From: Fusibacter_C sp942493125
GTDB lineage: Bacteria > Bacillota > Clostridia > Peptostreptococcales > Acidaminobacteraceae
Direction of reading: 5' to 3'
DNA length: 64,000 nucleotides
NCBI GenBank assembly: GCA_942493125.1
Contig: OW818667.1
Coordinates: 3,410,001-3,474,000 of the forward strand
Shown here: positions 8,767 through 17,532 of the stretch, piece after piece
How positions within the stretch are numbered: the stretch's first letter is position 1
Layout: each line of letters begins with the position of its first letter
The notes under the pieces: generated by a model
The model's input: only the letters and a program-made list of their open reading frames with translations
Database searches by the model: none
What the model was told of the DNA's origin: nothing
Translations under genes and position numbers: made by a program

Positions 8767-9984
8767 ATGAAGGCAGAAGTTTTCAATGCCCACTACAAGT
8801 ATCGCATTCTCAAGCATGCCATGAAAGAAAAGAACGTCTCCCGAACTTGTCAATTATTCGGTATCTCAAGAGCGACTTTTTACAATTGGAATAGAGCGTA
8901 TGCAAAGTATGGCATCAGCGGGCTAGAACTCAAAGAGCCACAAAAGCCGACGATGCCCAATAAAGTGTCCATCGAAACAGAGCATCGCATTCTCTCATAT
9001 GTCATACTGTATCCAGCAGATGGGCCAAAGCGAATCTACTACGAGCTCAAATCAGACGGACTTTTACTCGGAGAATCTGGGATATATAACGTTTTAAAGC
9101 GCAATGGGCTCACGACCAAATCAAGTCGCAGCGCCTATTCAAAAGAACATATGCGCGATCGAAATGACCTAAGTGAACAATGTTTAGATGATGAGGGTGC
9201 ATCAACACGAGCTATGTTTAAGTCCAATAAAAAGCTTCCCTTAAACAGCGATTTTCCTGGACATCGCGTCATCCAGCGCATCGACTTTATGGGAACCTTT
9301 GATGGCATCGGCAAAATTTATCAGTATAGCGTCATCGACACGTTCTCCCGCTGGGGGGTCGTCAAACTTTACAATAGGAAAAGAGATATCGACGTATGGG
9401 ACTTCTTTGAAGTGAAGCTCGTCTATCTCATGAAAATATTCAACCTCAACATCGACAAACTGTTCACAGTAAAATCAAAGGCGTTTATTCCTTTTTTCGT
9501 GAGCGGTGACAAATACCCAGATATTCTTGAGACATTTAAAATCGACCATCAATTTATATCGCAAGAACACGAAACGCTGCAGAAGTCAAAAGCCGTTGAA
9601 TCCTTGGAATCCTTGGAATCCTTCAATAGAATGCTTCTAAAGGATTTCTATGGGAAGATAGGCTCTGAAATACAGTATGAGTCATTTGCTCAAGTAGAGC
9701 GGGCGATGAATAAGTTTGTGAGGCATATCAATTTCTCAAATGCGATCTCAACTGGCAACAATACCGGAAAAACACCAGCCGAAGTGGTACTCGAATACGC
9801 AAAGGCAAACAATGTTGATTTGGACACATTGCCTCTTTGGCTGATGGCGGTGATCAATGCGCCAAGGCACATAACGCGTGAGCATGTGTTGCACGAAGGT
9901 GTGTCGCATAAAGTTGTGTCATACGAAGGCGTAATACAGGATGGTCTAATCCGTAAACAGGAGACAAACGATGAGGAAAAGTAA
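8767..9984 (+). CDS. Transposase-derived protein (IS3/IS481-like fold, degenerate catalytic site)
   Basis: 405 aa. An N-terminal helix-turn-helix (VSRTCQLFGISRATFYNWNR) is followed by an HTH_21-like linker and an rve/RNase H-like region with RIDFMGTFDG (D173) and VIDTFSRWGVV. The second catalytic aspartate, normally in a DNG(x)EF motif, is missing: the corresponding stretch reads FTVKSKAFIPFF. A short tandem duplication gives ESLESLES before the last helix. I see no terminal inverted repeats around the gene, and it overlaps the next gene by 14 bp, so it looks domesticated or decayed rather than mobile. Confidence 0.7.
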   Translation: MKAEVFNAHYKYRILKHAMKEKNVSRTCQLFGISRATFYNWNRAYAKYGISGLELKEPQKPTMPNKVSIETEHRILSYVILYPADGPKRIYYELKSDGLLLGESGIYNVLKRNGLTTKSSRSAYSKEHMRDRNDLSEQCLDDEGASTRAMFKSNKKLPLNSDFPGHRVIQRIDFMGTFDGIGKIYQYSVIDTFSRWGVVKLYNRKRDIDVWDFFEVKLVYLMKIFNLNIDKLFTVKSKAFIPFFVSGDKYPDILETFKIDHQFISQEHETLQKSKAVESLESLESFNRMLLKDFYGKIGSEIQYESFAQVERAMNKFVRHINFSNAISTGNNTGKTPAEVVLEYAKANNVDLDTLPLWLMAVINAPRHITREHVLHEGVSHKVVSYEGVIQDGLIRKQETNDEEK

Positions 9985-11290
9985 AACGCGTCAGGTACCA
10001 AGCGATAAAAAAGACAGGATTGCCATTGTTGGCGGGGGATTTTCTGGTCTGCTGCTAGCAGAGGGATTACAAAAGAAGGGCTATTCAAATGTCACCGTAT
10101 TCGAAGCGAGCGAGCGCCTCGGTGGCAAGTTACATACAGTCTGGTATCGGGGCAAATCCTATGAACTCGGCGCCGTTTTTGGCCTGCCCGCACAAAAGCG
10201 CATGAAGGCGTTCATGAAGTCACATGGTATCAAGGCGGATGGCCCAAGGCTGGCACGTGTTTATTCCGACGCCAACGGTCAAAATATCACACAGATTCCC
10301 AAAGGGTCACTTGGCACATTTTTGCAAGAGCTAGATCGCCTTCAGGATGTTTTAGCAAAGCACCCATCCCTAAACAATGCAAACCTGATCGCGCTTGAGC
10401 CATCCTTGACGCTGACATTTTCAGTTTGGTGTGACATGAACCAGTTCGTCTTCTTAAAAACGGTCTATGCGCACTATTTCACGAGCTATGGGCTTGGCGA
10501 TATAGAAGTTTTGCCAGCCATCTATGTCCTTAGCATCATGAATTACGACACACTGATGGCATTTATGGAGCTTCCAGAGTTCTGTACGTGGAAAGATGGC
10601 GTCTCATCATTGATCAAATGCCTAGAAGCACAGATATGCGACATCAGGCTATCACAAAAGGTCGTCAATATCTATGTGGATGTGAATGATATTGACAATG
10701 ACGATGACGATATCAATAACGATAACAAAGCACTCATTGTGCAAACTGAGTTCGATAAAGAACCCTTTGACAAAGTGATCCTCGCAGCACCGCTCGACCA
10801 ATTCGCAAACGTGTATCGATTTGATCGTGACATGCAGCTATTTCTGAAGGGGATCAAATATCAGAGCTACAGCGTGTACCTTTTTGCCGCTAAAAATGTT
10901 CCAAAGGGATGTGGTTGTATCACAGAGAATTTGTCGACAGATAGGCGGGGGCACCTCGTAATCTGGAACGCCAGATGGGACCCAAGTGACGTGGAAACAC
11001 TTGTCACCGTTTATGCCTATGATCATCCAGGCGAGTCATGGGAAACCTCGTATGAAATGATTGAGGCGGATCTTATCAAGCTGGGGATTGTCGAACCAAA
11101 GCTCTACTGCGTGAAACGCTGGCAGCAATGCCCCTTTGTTGAACCAAAAGCCCTCCAAAACGGCTTTTATGAGAAATTGGAAGCGATGCAGGGCGTAAAC
11201 AATCTGTACCTAGCTGGTGAGATTATCAGTACGGTTTCCATGGAAAACTGTCTGCGCCATACAGAGTACTTTATTGAGCGATATTTTTGA
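9971..11290 (+). CDS. FAD-dependent amine oxidase-like / protoporphyrinogen oxidase-like protein
   Basis: 439 aa. The N-terminal Rossmann motif IAIVGGGFSGLLLAEGL and VFEASERLGGKL define the flavin-dependent amine oxidase/phytoene desaturase superfamily; the C-terminal LYLAGEIIS...ENCLRHTEY is the usual second FAD contact. A low-complexity acidic insertion (about residues 236-254) is an oddity. No signal peptide is seen. It overlaps the transposase-like gene upstream, so the two are likely co-translated. The substrate cannot be assigned. Confidence 0.82.
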   Translation: MRKSKTRQVPSDKKDRIAIVGGGFSGLLLAEGLQKKGYSNVTVFEASERLGGKLHTVWYRGKSYELGAVFGLPAQKRMKAFMKSHGIKADGPRLARVYSDANGQNITQIPKGSLGTFLQELDRLQDVLAKHPSLNNANLIALEPSLTLTFSVWCDMNQFVFLKTVYAHYFTSYGLGDIEVLPAIYVLSIMNYDTLMAFMELPEFCTWKDGVSSLIKCLEAQICDIRLSQKVVNIYVDVNDIDNDDDDINNDNKALIVQTEFDKEPFDKVILAAPLDQFANVYRFDRDMQLFLKGIKYQSYSVYLFAAKNVPKGCGCITENLSTDRRGHLVIWNARWDPSDVETLVTVYAYDHPGESWETSYEMIEADLIKLGIVEPKLYCVKRWQQCPFVEPKALQNGFYEKLEAMQGVNNLYLAGEIISTVSMENCLRHTEYFIERYF

Positions 11291-11420
11291 TTTTATTTGT
11301 TTTTTTTACTTTCAAGTCATCTTTACACATAGTGTTACCAAGATACTGAAAATAGTCAAAATCAACATGCACTGTTATAAAAACAAAGTGTAAACCTAAC
11401 TTGAAAGATAAATCCGAATG

Positions 11421-11450
11421 CCGTTGAAATTTCAACGGTTTTTCTTTTTT
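11421..11450 (+). terminator. Terminator after the FAD oxidase gene
   Basis: Stem CCGTTGAAATTTCAACGG, followed by TTTTTC and TTTTTT. Confidence 0.8.
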
Positions 11451-11535
11451 GACAAGCTTAGGGATTGTGACTATACTGATGTTGATAAATCGTTCACAAG
11501 TACCATGAAATTAGGTCACAAGTAGGAGGGGCACG

Positions 11536-12213
11536 ATGCAACCATTTAAAATACTGACAATCAAAGAGAGCATCTTTGAAGACAACGACCATCAAGCGAA
11601 TCTGCTTAGAGCATCGCTCAAAGGGGAAAAGACTTTTTTGCTGAATCTCATGTCGTCACCAGGATCGGGAAAGACGACGACGCTGGTCAAAACTATTGAA
11701 GCACTTAAAGGTGAGATGCGCATAGGCGTAATGGAAGCGGATATCGATTCTGATGTGGATGCAAAAACCATTGCTTCAACTAATACAAAAGTCATCCAAC
11801 TCCATACGGGCGGCATGTGCCACCTCGATGCGGACATGACGAAGCAAGGGCTACTGGCTATGGGTACGGAAGATATCGACTTAGCGATTCTTGAAAATGT
11901 AGGCAATCTGGTATGCCCAGCAGAGTTCGACACAGGCGCATCAAAAAATGCCATGATCCTAAGCGTACCAGAAGGCGATGACAAACCACTCAAATACCCG
12001 CTCATGTTTTCCATCGTCGACGTCGTGCTGATCAACAAAATTGATGTGAGCCATGTTTTTGACTTCGACTTTGAAGCCGTGCGCACGCGCATCCTAAATC
12101 TCAATCCTAGTGCAAAAGTGATTCCAATTTCAGCGAGAACTGGCGAGGGCATCGACGAGTGGGCGAATTGGCTTCGTGGAGAAGTTTCGGCTTGGAATCA
12201 GGATCAAGAGTAA
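11536..12213 (+). CDS. hypB: Hydrogenase nickel incorporation GTPase HypB
   Basis: GTPase that works with HypA to load Ni into [NiFe]-hydrogenase. 225 aa. Walker A is SSPGSGKTTTL; further motifs are MEADIDSDVDA, the metal-site region HTGGMCHLDADM, ENVGNLVCPA and the guanine-specificity motif NKID. The N-terminal nickel-storing histidine stretch of some HypB proteins is absent. A good AGGAGGGG site precedes the ATG. The split arrangement, with hypA 3.1 kb downstream beyond an oxidoreductase, suggests one maturation/redox locus. Confidence 0.95.
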   Translation: MQPFKILTIKESIFEDNDHQANLLRASLKGEKTFLLNLMSSPGSGKTTTLVKTIEALKGEMRIGVMEADIDSDVDAKTIASTNTKVIQLHTGGMCHLDADMTKQGLLAMGTEDIDLAILENVGNLVCPAEFDTGASKNAMILSVPEGDDKPLKYPLMFSIVDVVLINKIDVSHVFDFDFEAVRTRILNLNPSAKVIPISARTGEGIDEWANWLRGEVSAWNQDQE

Positions 12214-12490
12214 ATAATTTTACATTTCAATTTTATAGTTGAGAAAATATTGTTTTTAGAACTAGTTATTTTTAAATACTAATTATTTTAAAATGTAAAT
12301 TATTTTAAAGTAAAAATAATTAAATAATATATATTACGTTAAAATTTATATTTTTAATAAATAATTATAATATAAGAATTAATATTTAATATTAATATTA
12401 TTTCAAAGTAAATAAAATGGCATCTAGTTATAATAATAAATTATTTATATTCATATAGCAACGTGATGATTTAATTCATATTAAATTGAA
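12214..12490. other. Very AT-rich intergenic stretch
   Basis: About 280 bp made mostly of short ATTAT/TTAAA runs between hypB and the oxidoreductase. It has many overlapping -10-like hexamers, so no single promoter can be picked. I see no gene or clear hairpin terminator. Confidence 0.5.
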
Positions 12491-12506
12491 TGAGGGGGGT
12501 AATCAA

Positions 12507-15239
12507 ATGGCAATGGCAAATGAACGCGTGCTCGATCTGGCGAACAAGATCAGCCGCACGAAACGGGGTTCAAAAGGGGAAATAACTGCGGAGCATCCAG
12601 AGTACAAGATTCTCGAGCCAGTGATCACTGAGGAAATGGCTGAAGTGGCGCTTTGTATGGAACTGCGCAAGCCGAAGAGCGCAGCGGAGATTGCTGCAGA
12701 GTGCGGAAAGTCCGAAGAGAGAACAGCGCAACTCCTCTGGGAAGTGGCTATGGCGGGCGCCGCCTTCGTCAATGAAATAGACGGCGTGGATAAATACTGG
12801 CACGATATTTGGGTGCCGGGGCACATGGAAATGATGGCGAACCACAGAGAGAACGTCGCGAAATACCCGCAGATTGCCAAGGCGTTCAACGACTATGGTC
12901 TGAAAAAGGGACCTGCCGCAGCCGGATTGTTTCCAGTGGGCACGGGTCCAATGCGCGTCATTCCTATCGAAACATCTATAGAAGGTGAAACGAGACGCGC
13001 TTCCTATGAAGAGGTATCAAAATACCTCAACGAAAATTCAATCTTTTCAGTCTCTGACTGCTCTTGCCGTACGTCGCGAGAGGCGATGGGCGAAGGGTGT
13101 GGCCATTTAAAGGAAGACATGTGTATTCAAATGGGCCATGCGGCCGAGTATTACATCCGCACGGGCAGAGGCCGCGAAATCACGCGTGATGAAGCGTTTG
13201 AGATCATCCATAGAGCCGAAGACAATGGCCTCATGCACAGCATCCCAAACACCGACGGACCTGGCAAGACGCATGCCATCTGCAACTGTTGTGGTTGCTC
13301 GTGTTTCGCGCTTAGAATCGCAGGCATGTTCTTAAATAACGACATGGTGCGCTCGAACTACGTCTCTAAAGTGGATACGGAAAAATGCGTCGCGTGTGGT
13401 GAGTGTGTGGCGGTATGCCCGACGAATGCATTGAAATTGGGCCAAAAGCTTTGTGGGGATGAACCAATCGTCAAATCAGTTCGCATCGACTTCCCATCGA
13501 ATACAGAATGGGGTGCTGACAAATACAATCCGGACTACCGCACAAATCGCGAAAATGTCGTAGATACGGGCACGAGTCCTTGTAAAACCAACTGTCCGGC
13601 GCATATATCGGTGCAGGGCTACATCAAGCTTGCGTCACAAGGCAAGTACAGAGAAGCGCTTGAACTGATTAAAAATGAAAATCCATTTCCAGCGGTCTGT
13701 GGCCGTATTTGCCCTAGAAAATGCGAAACGGATTGTACGAGAGGCGACGTCGACGAAGCGGTATCCATCGATGAAATCAAAAAGTTCATCGCGGAGCAAG
13801 ATCTCAAATCGGACTACCGATTTGTCCCTAAAAAGAGACACGACTACGGCAAGAAAATCGCCATCGTCGGCGCGGGGCCTTCTGGTCTATCATGTGCATA
13901 CTATTTGGCGATCGATGGTTATGACGTCACCGTGTTTGAAAAGCAAGAAGTACTAGGCGGCATGTTGACGCTTGGTATCCCATCTTATAGACTTGAAAAA
14001 AACGTGATTAATGCAGAGATTGATGTCCTAAGAGAGCTTGGTGTCACATTTGAAACGGGCGTTGAAGTGGGCAAAGACATCACACTTGATGCGCTCAGGA
14101 AAAAAGGGTTCGAGGCATTTTACCTCGCCATCGGCGCACAAGCTGGCCGAAAGCTTGGCGTAGAAGGTGAGGATGCAATAGGCGTTCAGACAGGCGTGGA
14201 TTTCCTTCGCGAAGTGAACCTCGGCAACCAGACAAAGCTCGTTGGCAATGTCGTGGTCATCGGCGGTGGCAACGTGGCAATCGACGTGGCGCGAACCGCT
14301 GCGAGGATGACAGCAAATAATAAAGATATAGCAAATACCGCAGATACAGCAACAGATGATGAAGAAGTCAACTTGTTCTGTCTTGAGAGCCGTACGCAAA
14401 TGCCTGCCCTCGAAGAAGAGATCGAAGATGCTTTATCAGAATCGATCGGCATCAACCCATCTTGGGGACCGACGCGCATACTCACAGAAAATGGTAAAGT
14501 TACAGGTGTCGAGTTTAAGAAGTGTCTGACTGTGCTCGATGCGGCTGGAAAATTCAGTCCCGTGTTCGATGAGACCGATGTGAAAGTCGTGGAAGCGAGT
14601 CATGTGCTGATTTCGGTGGGACAGGCGATGGATTGGGGGGCATTGTTATCGGATTCAAAAGTCGTTTTAAATCCAAATAAGACGGTTCTGGTTGATGCGT
14701 TCACGCTCCAATCGGGTGAACCGGATGTCTTCGCAGGTGGCGATGCCATGACAGGACCGAAGTTCGCAATCGATGCGATCGCAATGGGTAAAGAGGCGGC
14801 AATCTCTATCCATCGCTTTGTGCAGCCAGGTCAAAGTTTGGTAAATGGCCGTGATAATAGAGCGTACCTCGTACTTGATAAGGACAATTTGACGCTTGAT
14901 GGGTACGACCAAACGCCGAGACAAAAGACGGACCATGTGGATGGAAAAGTGGCTAAAGGCACATTTGCCGATATGCGTGCAACGTTCACTGAGGAACAGG
15001 TAAAGCTCGAAACGGCGCGTTGCCTCGGTTGTGGCGCGACGACGACGGACGAATATATGTGTATTGGTTGCGGCGCTTGTACGACGCGCTGTAAGTTTGA
15101 TGCCATATCGCTCGTTAAAGCCTATGACGCCGAAAGTGTGGAATTCGAAAAGCTCAAGCCGATCATCGTCAAAAACATGATTAAGCGCAAGGGCAGAATC
15201 GCTGTGCATAAAGTGAAGAAAGCGTTTATGGGACGATGA
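12507..15239 (+). CDS. Large Fe-S/FAD NAD(P)-binding oxidoreductase (GltD/NfnB-like core)
   Basis: About 910 aa, cytoplasmic. Order: an N-terminal ~290-residue region with a Cys cluster (DCSCRTS, CNCCGCSC); a ferredoxin site CVACGECVAVCP; a GltD-type Fe-S domain (CKTNCPAH, CGRICPRKCETDC); two Rossmann domains (IVGAGPSGLSCAYYLA for FAD, VVIGGGNVAIDVARTAAR for NAD(P)H) with VFAGGDAMTGP; and a C-terminal ferredoxin-like CIGCGACTTRCKFDAI. It probably moves electrons between NAD(P)H and ferredoxin or another partner. ATG at 12507 is chosen because GAGGGGGGT lies 7 bp upstream; a TTG at 12486 is less likely. It lies between hypB and hypA, which suggests a link to hydrogen metabolism. Confidence 0.85.
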   Translation: MAMANERVLDLANKISRTKRGSKGEITAEHPEYKILEPVITEEMAEVALCMELRKPKSAAEIAAECGKSEERTAQLLWEVAMAGAAFVNEIDGVDKYWHDIWVPGHMEMMANHRENVAKYPQIAKAFNDYGLKKGPAAAGLFPVGTGPMRVIPIETSIEGETRRASYEEVSKYLNENSIFSVSDCSCRTSREAMGEGCGHLKEDMCIQMGHAAEYYIRTGRGREITRDEAFEIIHRAEDNGLMHSIPNTDGPGKTHAICNCCGCSCFALRIAGMFLNNDMVRSNYVSKVDTEKCVACGECVAVCPTNALKLGQKLCGDEPIVKSVRIDFPSNTEWGADKYNPDYRTNRENVVDTGTSPCKTNCPAHISVQGYIKLASQGKYREALELIKNENPFPAVCGRICPRKCETDCTRGDVDEAVSIDEIKKFIAEQDLKSDYRFVPKKRHDYGKKIAIVGAGPSGLSCAYYLAIDGYDVTVFEKQEVLGGMLTLGIPSYRLEKNVINAEIDVLRELGVTFETGVEVGKDITLDALRKKGFEAFYLAIGAQAGRKLGVEGEDAIGVQTGVDFLREVNLGNQTKLVGNVVVIGGGNVAIDVARTAARMTANNKDIANTADTATDDEEVNLFCLESRTQMPALEEEIEDALSESIGINPSWGPTRILTENGKVTGVEFKKCLTVLDAAGKFSPVFDETDVKVVEASHVLISVGQAMDWGALLSDSKVVLNPNKTVLVDAFTLQSGEPDVFAGGDAMTGPKFAIDAIAMGKEAAISIHRFVQPGQSLVNGRDNRAYLVLDKDNLTLDGYDQTPRQKTDHVDGKVAKGTFADMRATFTEEQVKLETARCLGCGATTTDEYMCIGCGACTTRCKFDAISLVKAYDAESVEFEKLKPIIVKNMIKRKGRIAVHKVKKAFMGR

Positions 15240-15251
15240 GTTAATGAGTTA

Positions 15252-15302
15252 ATGGTGCCAGGTAGATCGACTCATTCGATGAGTCAAAATGCCTGGCACC
15301 AT
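15252..15302. repeat. GGTGCCAGG palindromic intergenic repeat
   Basis: Outer arms ATGGTGCCAGG/CCTGGCACCAT enclose inner arms GACTCAT/ATGAGTC. Related copies occur at 15677, 18869, 18975 and 22985. It resembles a small dispersed palindromic element. Confidence 0.8.
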
Positions 15303-15326
15303 CGACTCAAGAAAGGGGTGTGAACG

Positions 15327-15668
15327 ATGCATGAACTTGGCGTTGTGTTTGAAGTGATCAAGAAAGTGGAAGGCATCGTCAAAGCGAATAGCCTGACGCA
15401 GGTGGACACCATCGTGCTGCAAATCGGCGAGCTCTCATCCATGATCCCACGGTATATCGAAGCGTGTTATCCTGCTGCGGTGGACGGTACGATTCTGGAG
15501 GGGACAAAGCTCAAAATTGAGATTTTGCCCGGGAAAGCACTTTGCAATGATTGCAAATTAGAGTATCATTTCAATGAACAACAAATGCGATGCCCCGCTT
15601 GTGGCAGTGAACGCTTTCTGCTACTTGGTGGTAAGGAATTCATGATTAAGGAGATCATCGCGTGTTGA
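15327..15668 (+). CDS. hypA: Hydrogenase nickel metallochaperone HypA
   Basis: 113 aa. It begins with the nickel-binding MHE motif (MHELGVV) and carries the zinc site CNDC...CPAC typical of HypA/HybF. It delivers nickel to [NiFe]-hydrogenase together with HypB, whose gene lies upstream. The ATG has a GAAAGGGGTG site. The transcript ends in a large palindromic repeat with a T run. Confidence 0.96.
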   Translation: MHELGVVFEVIKKVEGIVKANSLTQVDTIVLQIGELSSMIPRYIEACYPAAVDGTILEGTKLKIEILPGKALCNDCKLEYHFNEQQMRCPACGSERFLLLGGKEFMIKEIIAC

Positions 15669-15676
15669 GTAAGAGA

Positions 15677-15745
15677 ATGAGTGGGTGGTGCCAGGTAGAT
15701 TGACTCTGAGTCAATCTACCTGGCACCACCCACTCATTTTTTTTC
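15677..15745 (+). terminator. Perfect 30-bp-arm palindrome with T run, terminator of hypA
   Basis: Two 30-bp arms (15677-15706 and 15708-15737) are exact reverse complements around one base and are followed by TTTTTTTTC. It is a member of the GGTGCCAGG repeat family that has become a terminator. Confidence 0.85.
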
Positions 15746-15747
15746 TA

Positions 15748-15796
15748 TTGACGGCGGAAAGGCGATGTGATATCTTAAAACTACCAGTGGTAGTTT
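15748..15796 (+). promoter_or_regulatory. Promoter and operator of the TetR gene
   Basis: TTGACG (15748) and TATCTT (15771) are 17 bp apart. Directly after the -10 is the palindrome AAACTACCAGTGGTAGTTT (15778-15796), well placed to block transcription. TetR proteins usually repress their own gene through such a site. Confidence 0.72.
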
Positions 15797-15829
15797 ACCG
15801 CGAAAATCCAGAAGAATCGAGACGTAGAC

Positions 15830-16420
15830 ATGGCGAGAAAAAACTTGACTCGAGAGGGCATCATAGAAGCGACGATGGCGCTCATAGACGAGAAAGGCAG
15901 CAGCAGCAACGTCAATTTCAGAGAGATCGCACGGGCTTTAGGGTGTGCACACACGAGCATCTATAACCTATTCCCAAGCTACAGCGAGCTGCTGCACGAG
16001 ACGGCGCAAGCCATCATGCTTAACATGCGCACGCAGCTTATGGCGCAGTCGAGACAGCTTGTGGCAGATGGGACTTATGAAAATCCAGTGATTGCTTATA
16101 TTGGCTGCGTGGCGAGGTTTGCGCTGGACCACCGTGGTTGGTACCGCTTTCTGTGGATGGACTATTTTGAAGTGGATCTCGGTCAGATTTTCAAGGACCA
16201 ACCGAGGCCAGAACTTTTACTTTTGAACCTATACCTAGAGACATGTGGGCATAAAATCACGGCTGAAGAAGGTACGATTAGACTCAGCATCGGACATGGC
16301 TATCTCCATGGTGAGCTCTGCAAATATTTATCGGCACGTAACCAAGTGGCGGACGAGCAGGCATTTATCGATCACTTGATTAGACAGGTTAGATGGCTCT
16401 TGGGTTATAACATAAATTAA
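15830..16420 (+). CDS. TetR/AcrR family regulator
   Basis: 196 aa. The N-terminal helix-turn-helix is NFREIARALGCAHTSIYNLF, and the C-terminal ligand domain has a WYRFLWMDYF segment like the WHG/TetR_C_13 group. A palindromic operator overlaps its promoter. The putative membrane protein 130 bp downstream may be its target. The ligand is unknown. Confidence 0.88.
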   Translation: MARKNLTREGIIEATMALIDEKGSSSNVNFREIARALGCAHTSIYNLFPSYSELLHETAQAIMLNMRTQLMAQSRQLVADGTYENPVIAYIGCVARFALDHRGWYRFLWMDYFEVDLGQIFKDQPRPELLLLNLYLETCGHKITAEEGTIRLSIGHGYLHGELCKYLSARNQVADEQAFIDHLIRQVRWLLGYNIN

Positions 16421-16549
16421 GCATAATCAAGTTATTAAATTTTTACTAAGTATTATTATCGTTAAGCTATTAAATCGTTACGCTATTAAATCGTTAAACT
16501 ATTTAATTGTATGTATTTTAATCAACTATATATTTAAAGTGAGGGACTT

Positions 16550-17422
16550 ATGAAAAATCAAAAGGCAATTATTGGACTGATTATCGTCATTATTATTTTT
16601 TCCGCCATATCTTCAGGGGTTGGCATCCTGACTAATGAACCAGGTGTTCTGACACATGCCACAACGGTGCACGGTGATTCTATCGAGCTTTATGGTAAAG
16701 GCATCTACAAGTTCGATTCTGTATCGCTGGCGGCACAAGGGATCGCTAACGATATGATGGTGCTGGTGATGGGGATTCCATTGCTTGCGGCTTCGCTTTA
16801 CTTGTCCGTAAAAGGGTCGTTTAAAGGCAAACTTTTGTTGACGGGCACGCTTGCGTTTTTCCTCTACACGTACATGTCGTACACGTTTTTATGGATGTAC
16901 AACGCCATGTTCAGCGTCTACGTCGTGTTGATGTCGGCCAGTTTCTTCGCATTCGTCCTCATGATGATGTCGTTTGACATACAGTCGATGAAGTCACATT
17001 TTAGCGAAAAACTCCCCGTTAAATGGATTGGCGGCTTTCAGATCTTTGTCGCGGTTGCGATAGGCATGCTTTGGATCGGCAAAATCGCTGACGGCTTTCA
17101 AAAGGGTGGCGTGCCGGTGGGGCTCGAGCATTATACGTCTATGGTGGTTCAAGGGATGGACCTTGCCTTTGTCGTGCCGTGTGCATTTCTGTCGGGCATC
17201 TTGCTGATCCGCAGAAATAATTGGGGCTATTTATTGTCATCGGTGATCCTGCTTAAGGGGATTACGATGCTGACGGCGCTGTCGGCCATGATTATCAGTA
17301 TGGCGATGCATAACGTGCCGCTTGGTCTTGTGGAAGTGTTGATGTTCCCGACGTTTAATGTGGTTGCGGTGTTTGCGCTGATTGTGCTGATAAGAAACAT
17401 AAGACCTCTAGTGACGGCGTAA
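16550..17422 (+). CDS. Multi-pass membrane protein, function unknown
   Basis: 290 aa with about eight hydrophobic helices (for example residues 7-24, 70-88, 95-112, 118-140, 163-180, 200-222, 230-255, 262-283). An extracytoplasmic loop (about 28-62) follows the first helix. No known transporter signature is visible. It lies just after a TetR gene, from which its AT-rich leader separates it. Confidence 0.7.
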   Translation: MKNQKAIIGLIIVIIIFSAISSGVGILTNEPGVLTHATTVHGDSIELYGKGIYKFDSVSLAAQGIANDMMVLVMGIPLLAASLYLSVKGSFKGKLLLTGTLAFFLYTYMSYTFLWMYNAMFSVYVVLMSASFFAFVLMMMSFDIQSMKSHFSEKLPVKWIGGFQIFVAVAIGMLWIGKIADGFQKGGVPVGLEHYTSMVVQGMDLAFVVPCAFLSGILLIRRNNWGYLLSSVILLKGITMLTALSAMIISMAMHNVPLGLVEVLMFPTFNVVAVFALIVLIRNIRPLVTA

Positions 17423-17532
17423 AGTTGGTATAGAATGCTTAGACAAATTTATGGTATTGTGATGCCCATGCAGGGTTGATATAATTCACTCATAAGCTGC
17501 AGCTGCAACCTGTCAAATAGGAGGGCAACAAC

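Noticed and set aside
8767..9984. Active insertion sequence
   Set aside because: No terminal inverted repeats or target duplication seen, the catalytic motif is incomplete and the gene overlaps its neighbour.
14667..15209. Long minus-strand open frame inside the Fe-S/FAD gene
   Set aside because: Shadow of the well-supported plus-strand gene; no start site and no family pattern.
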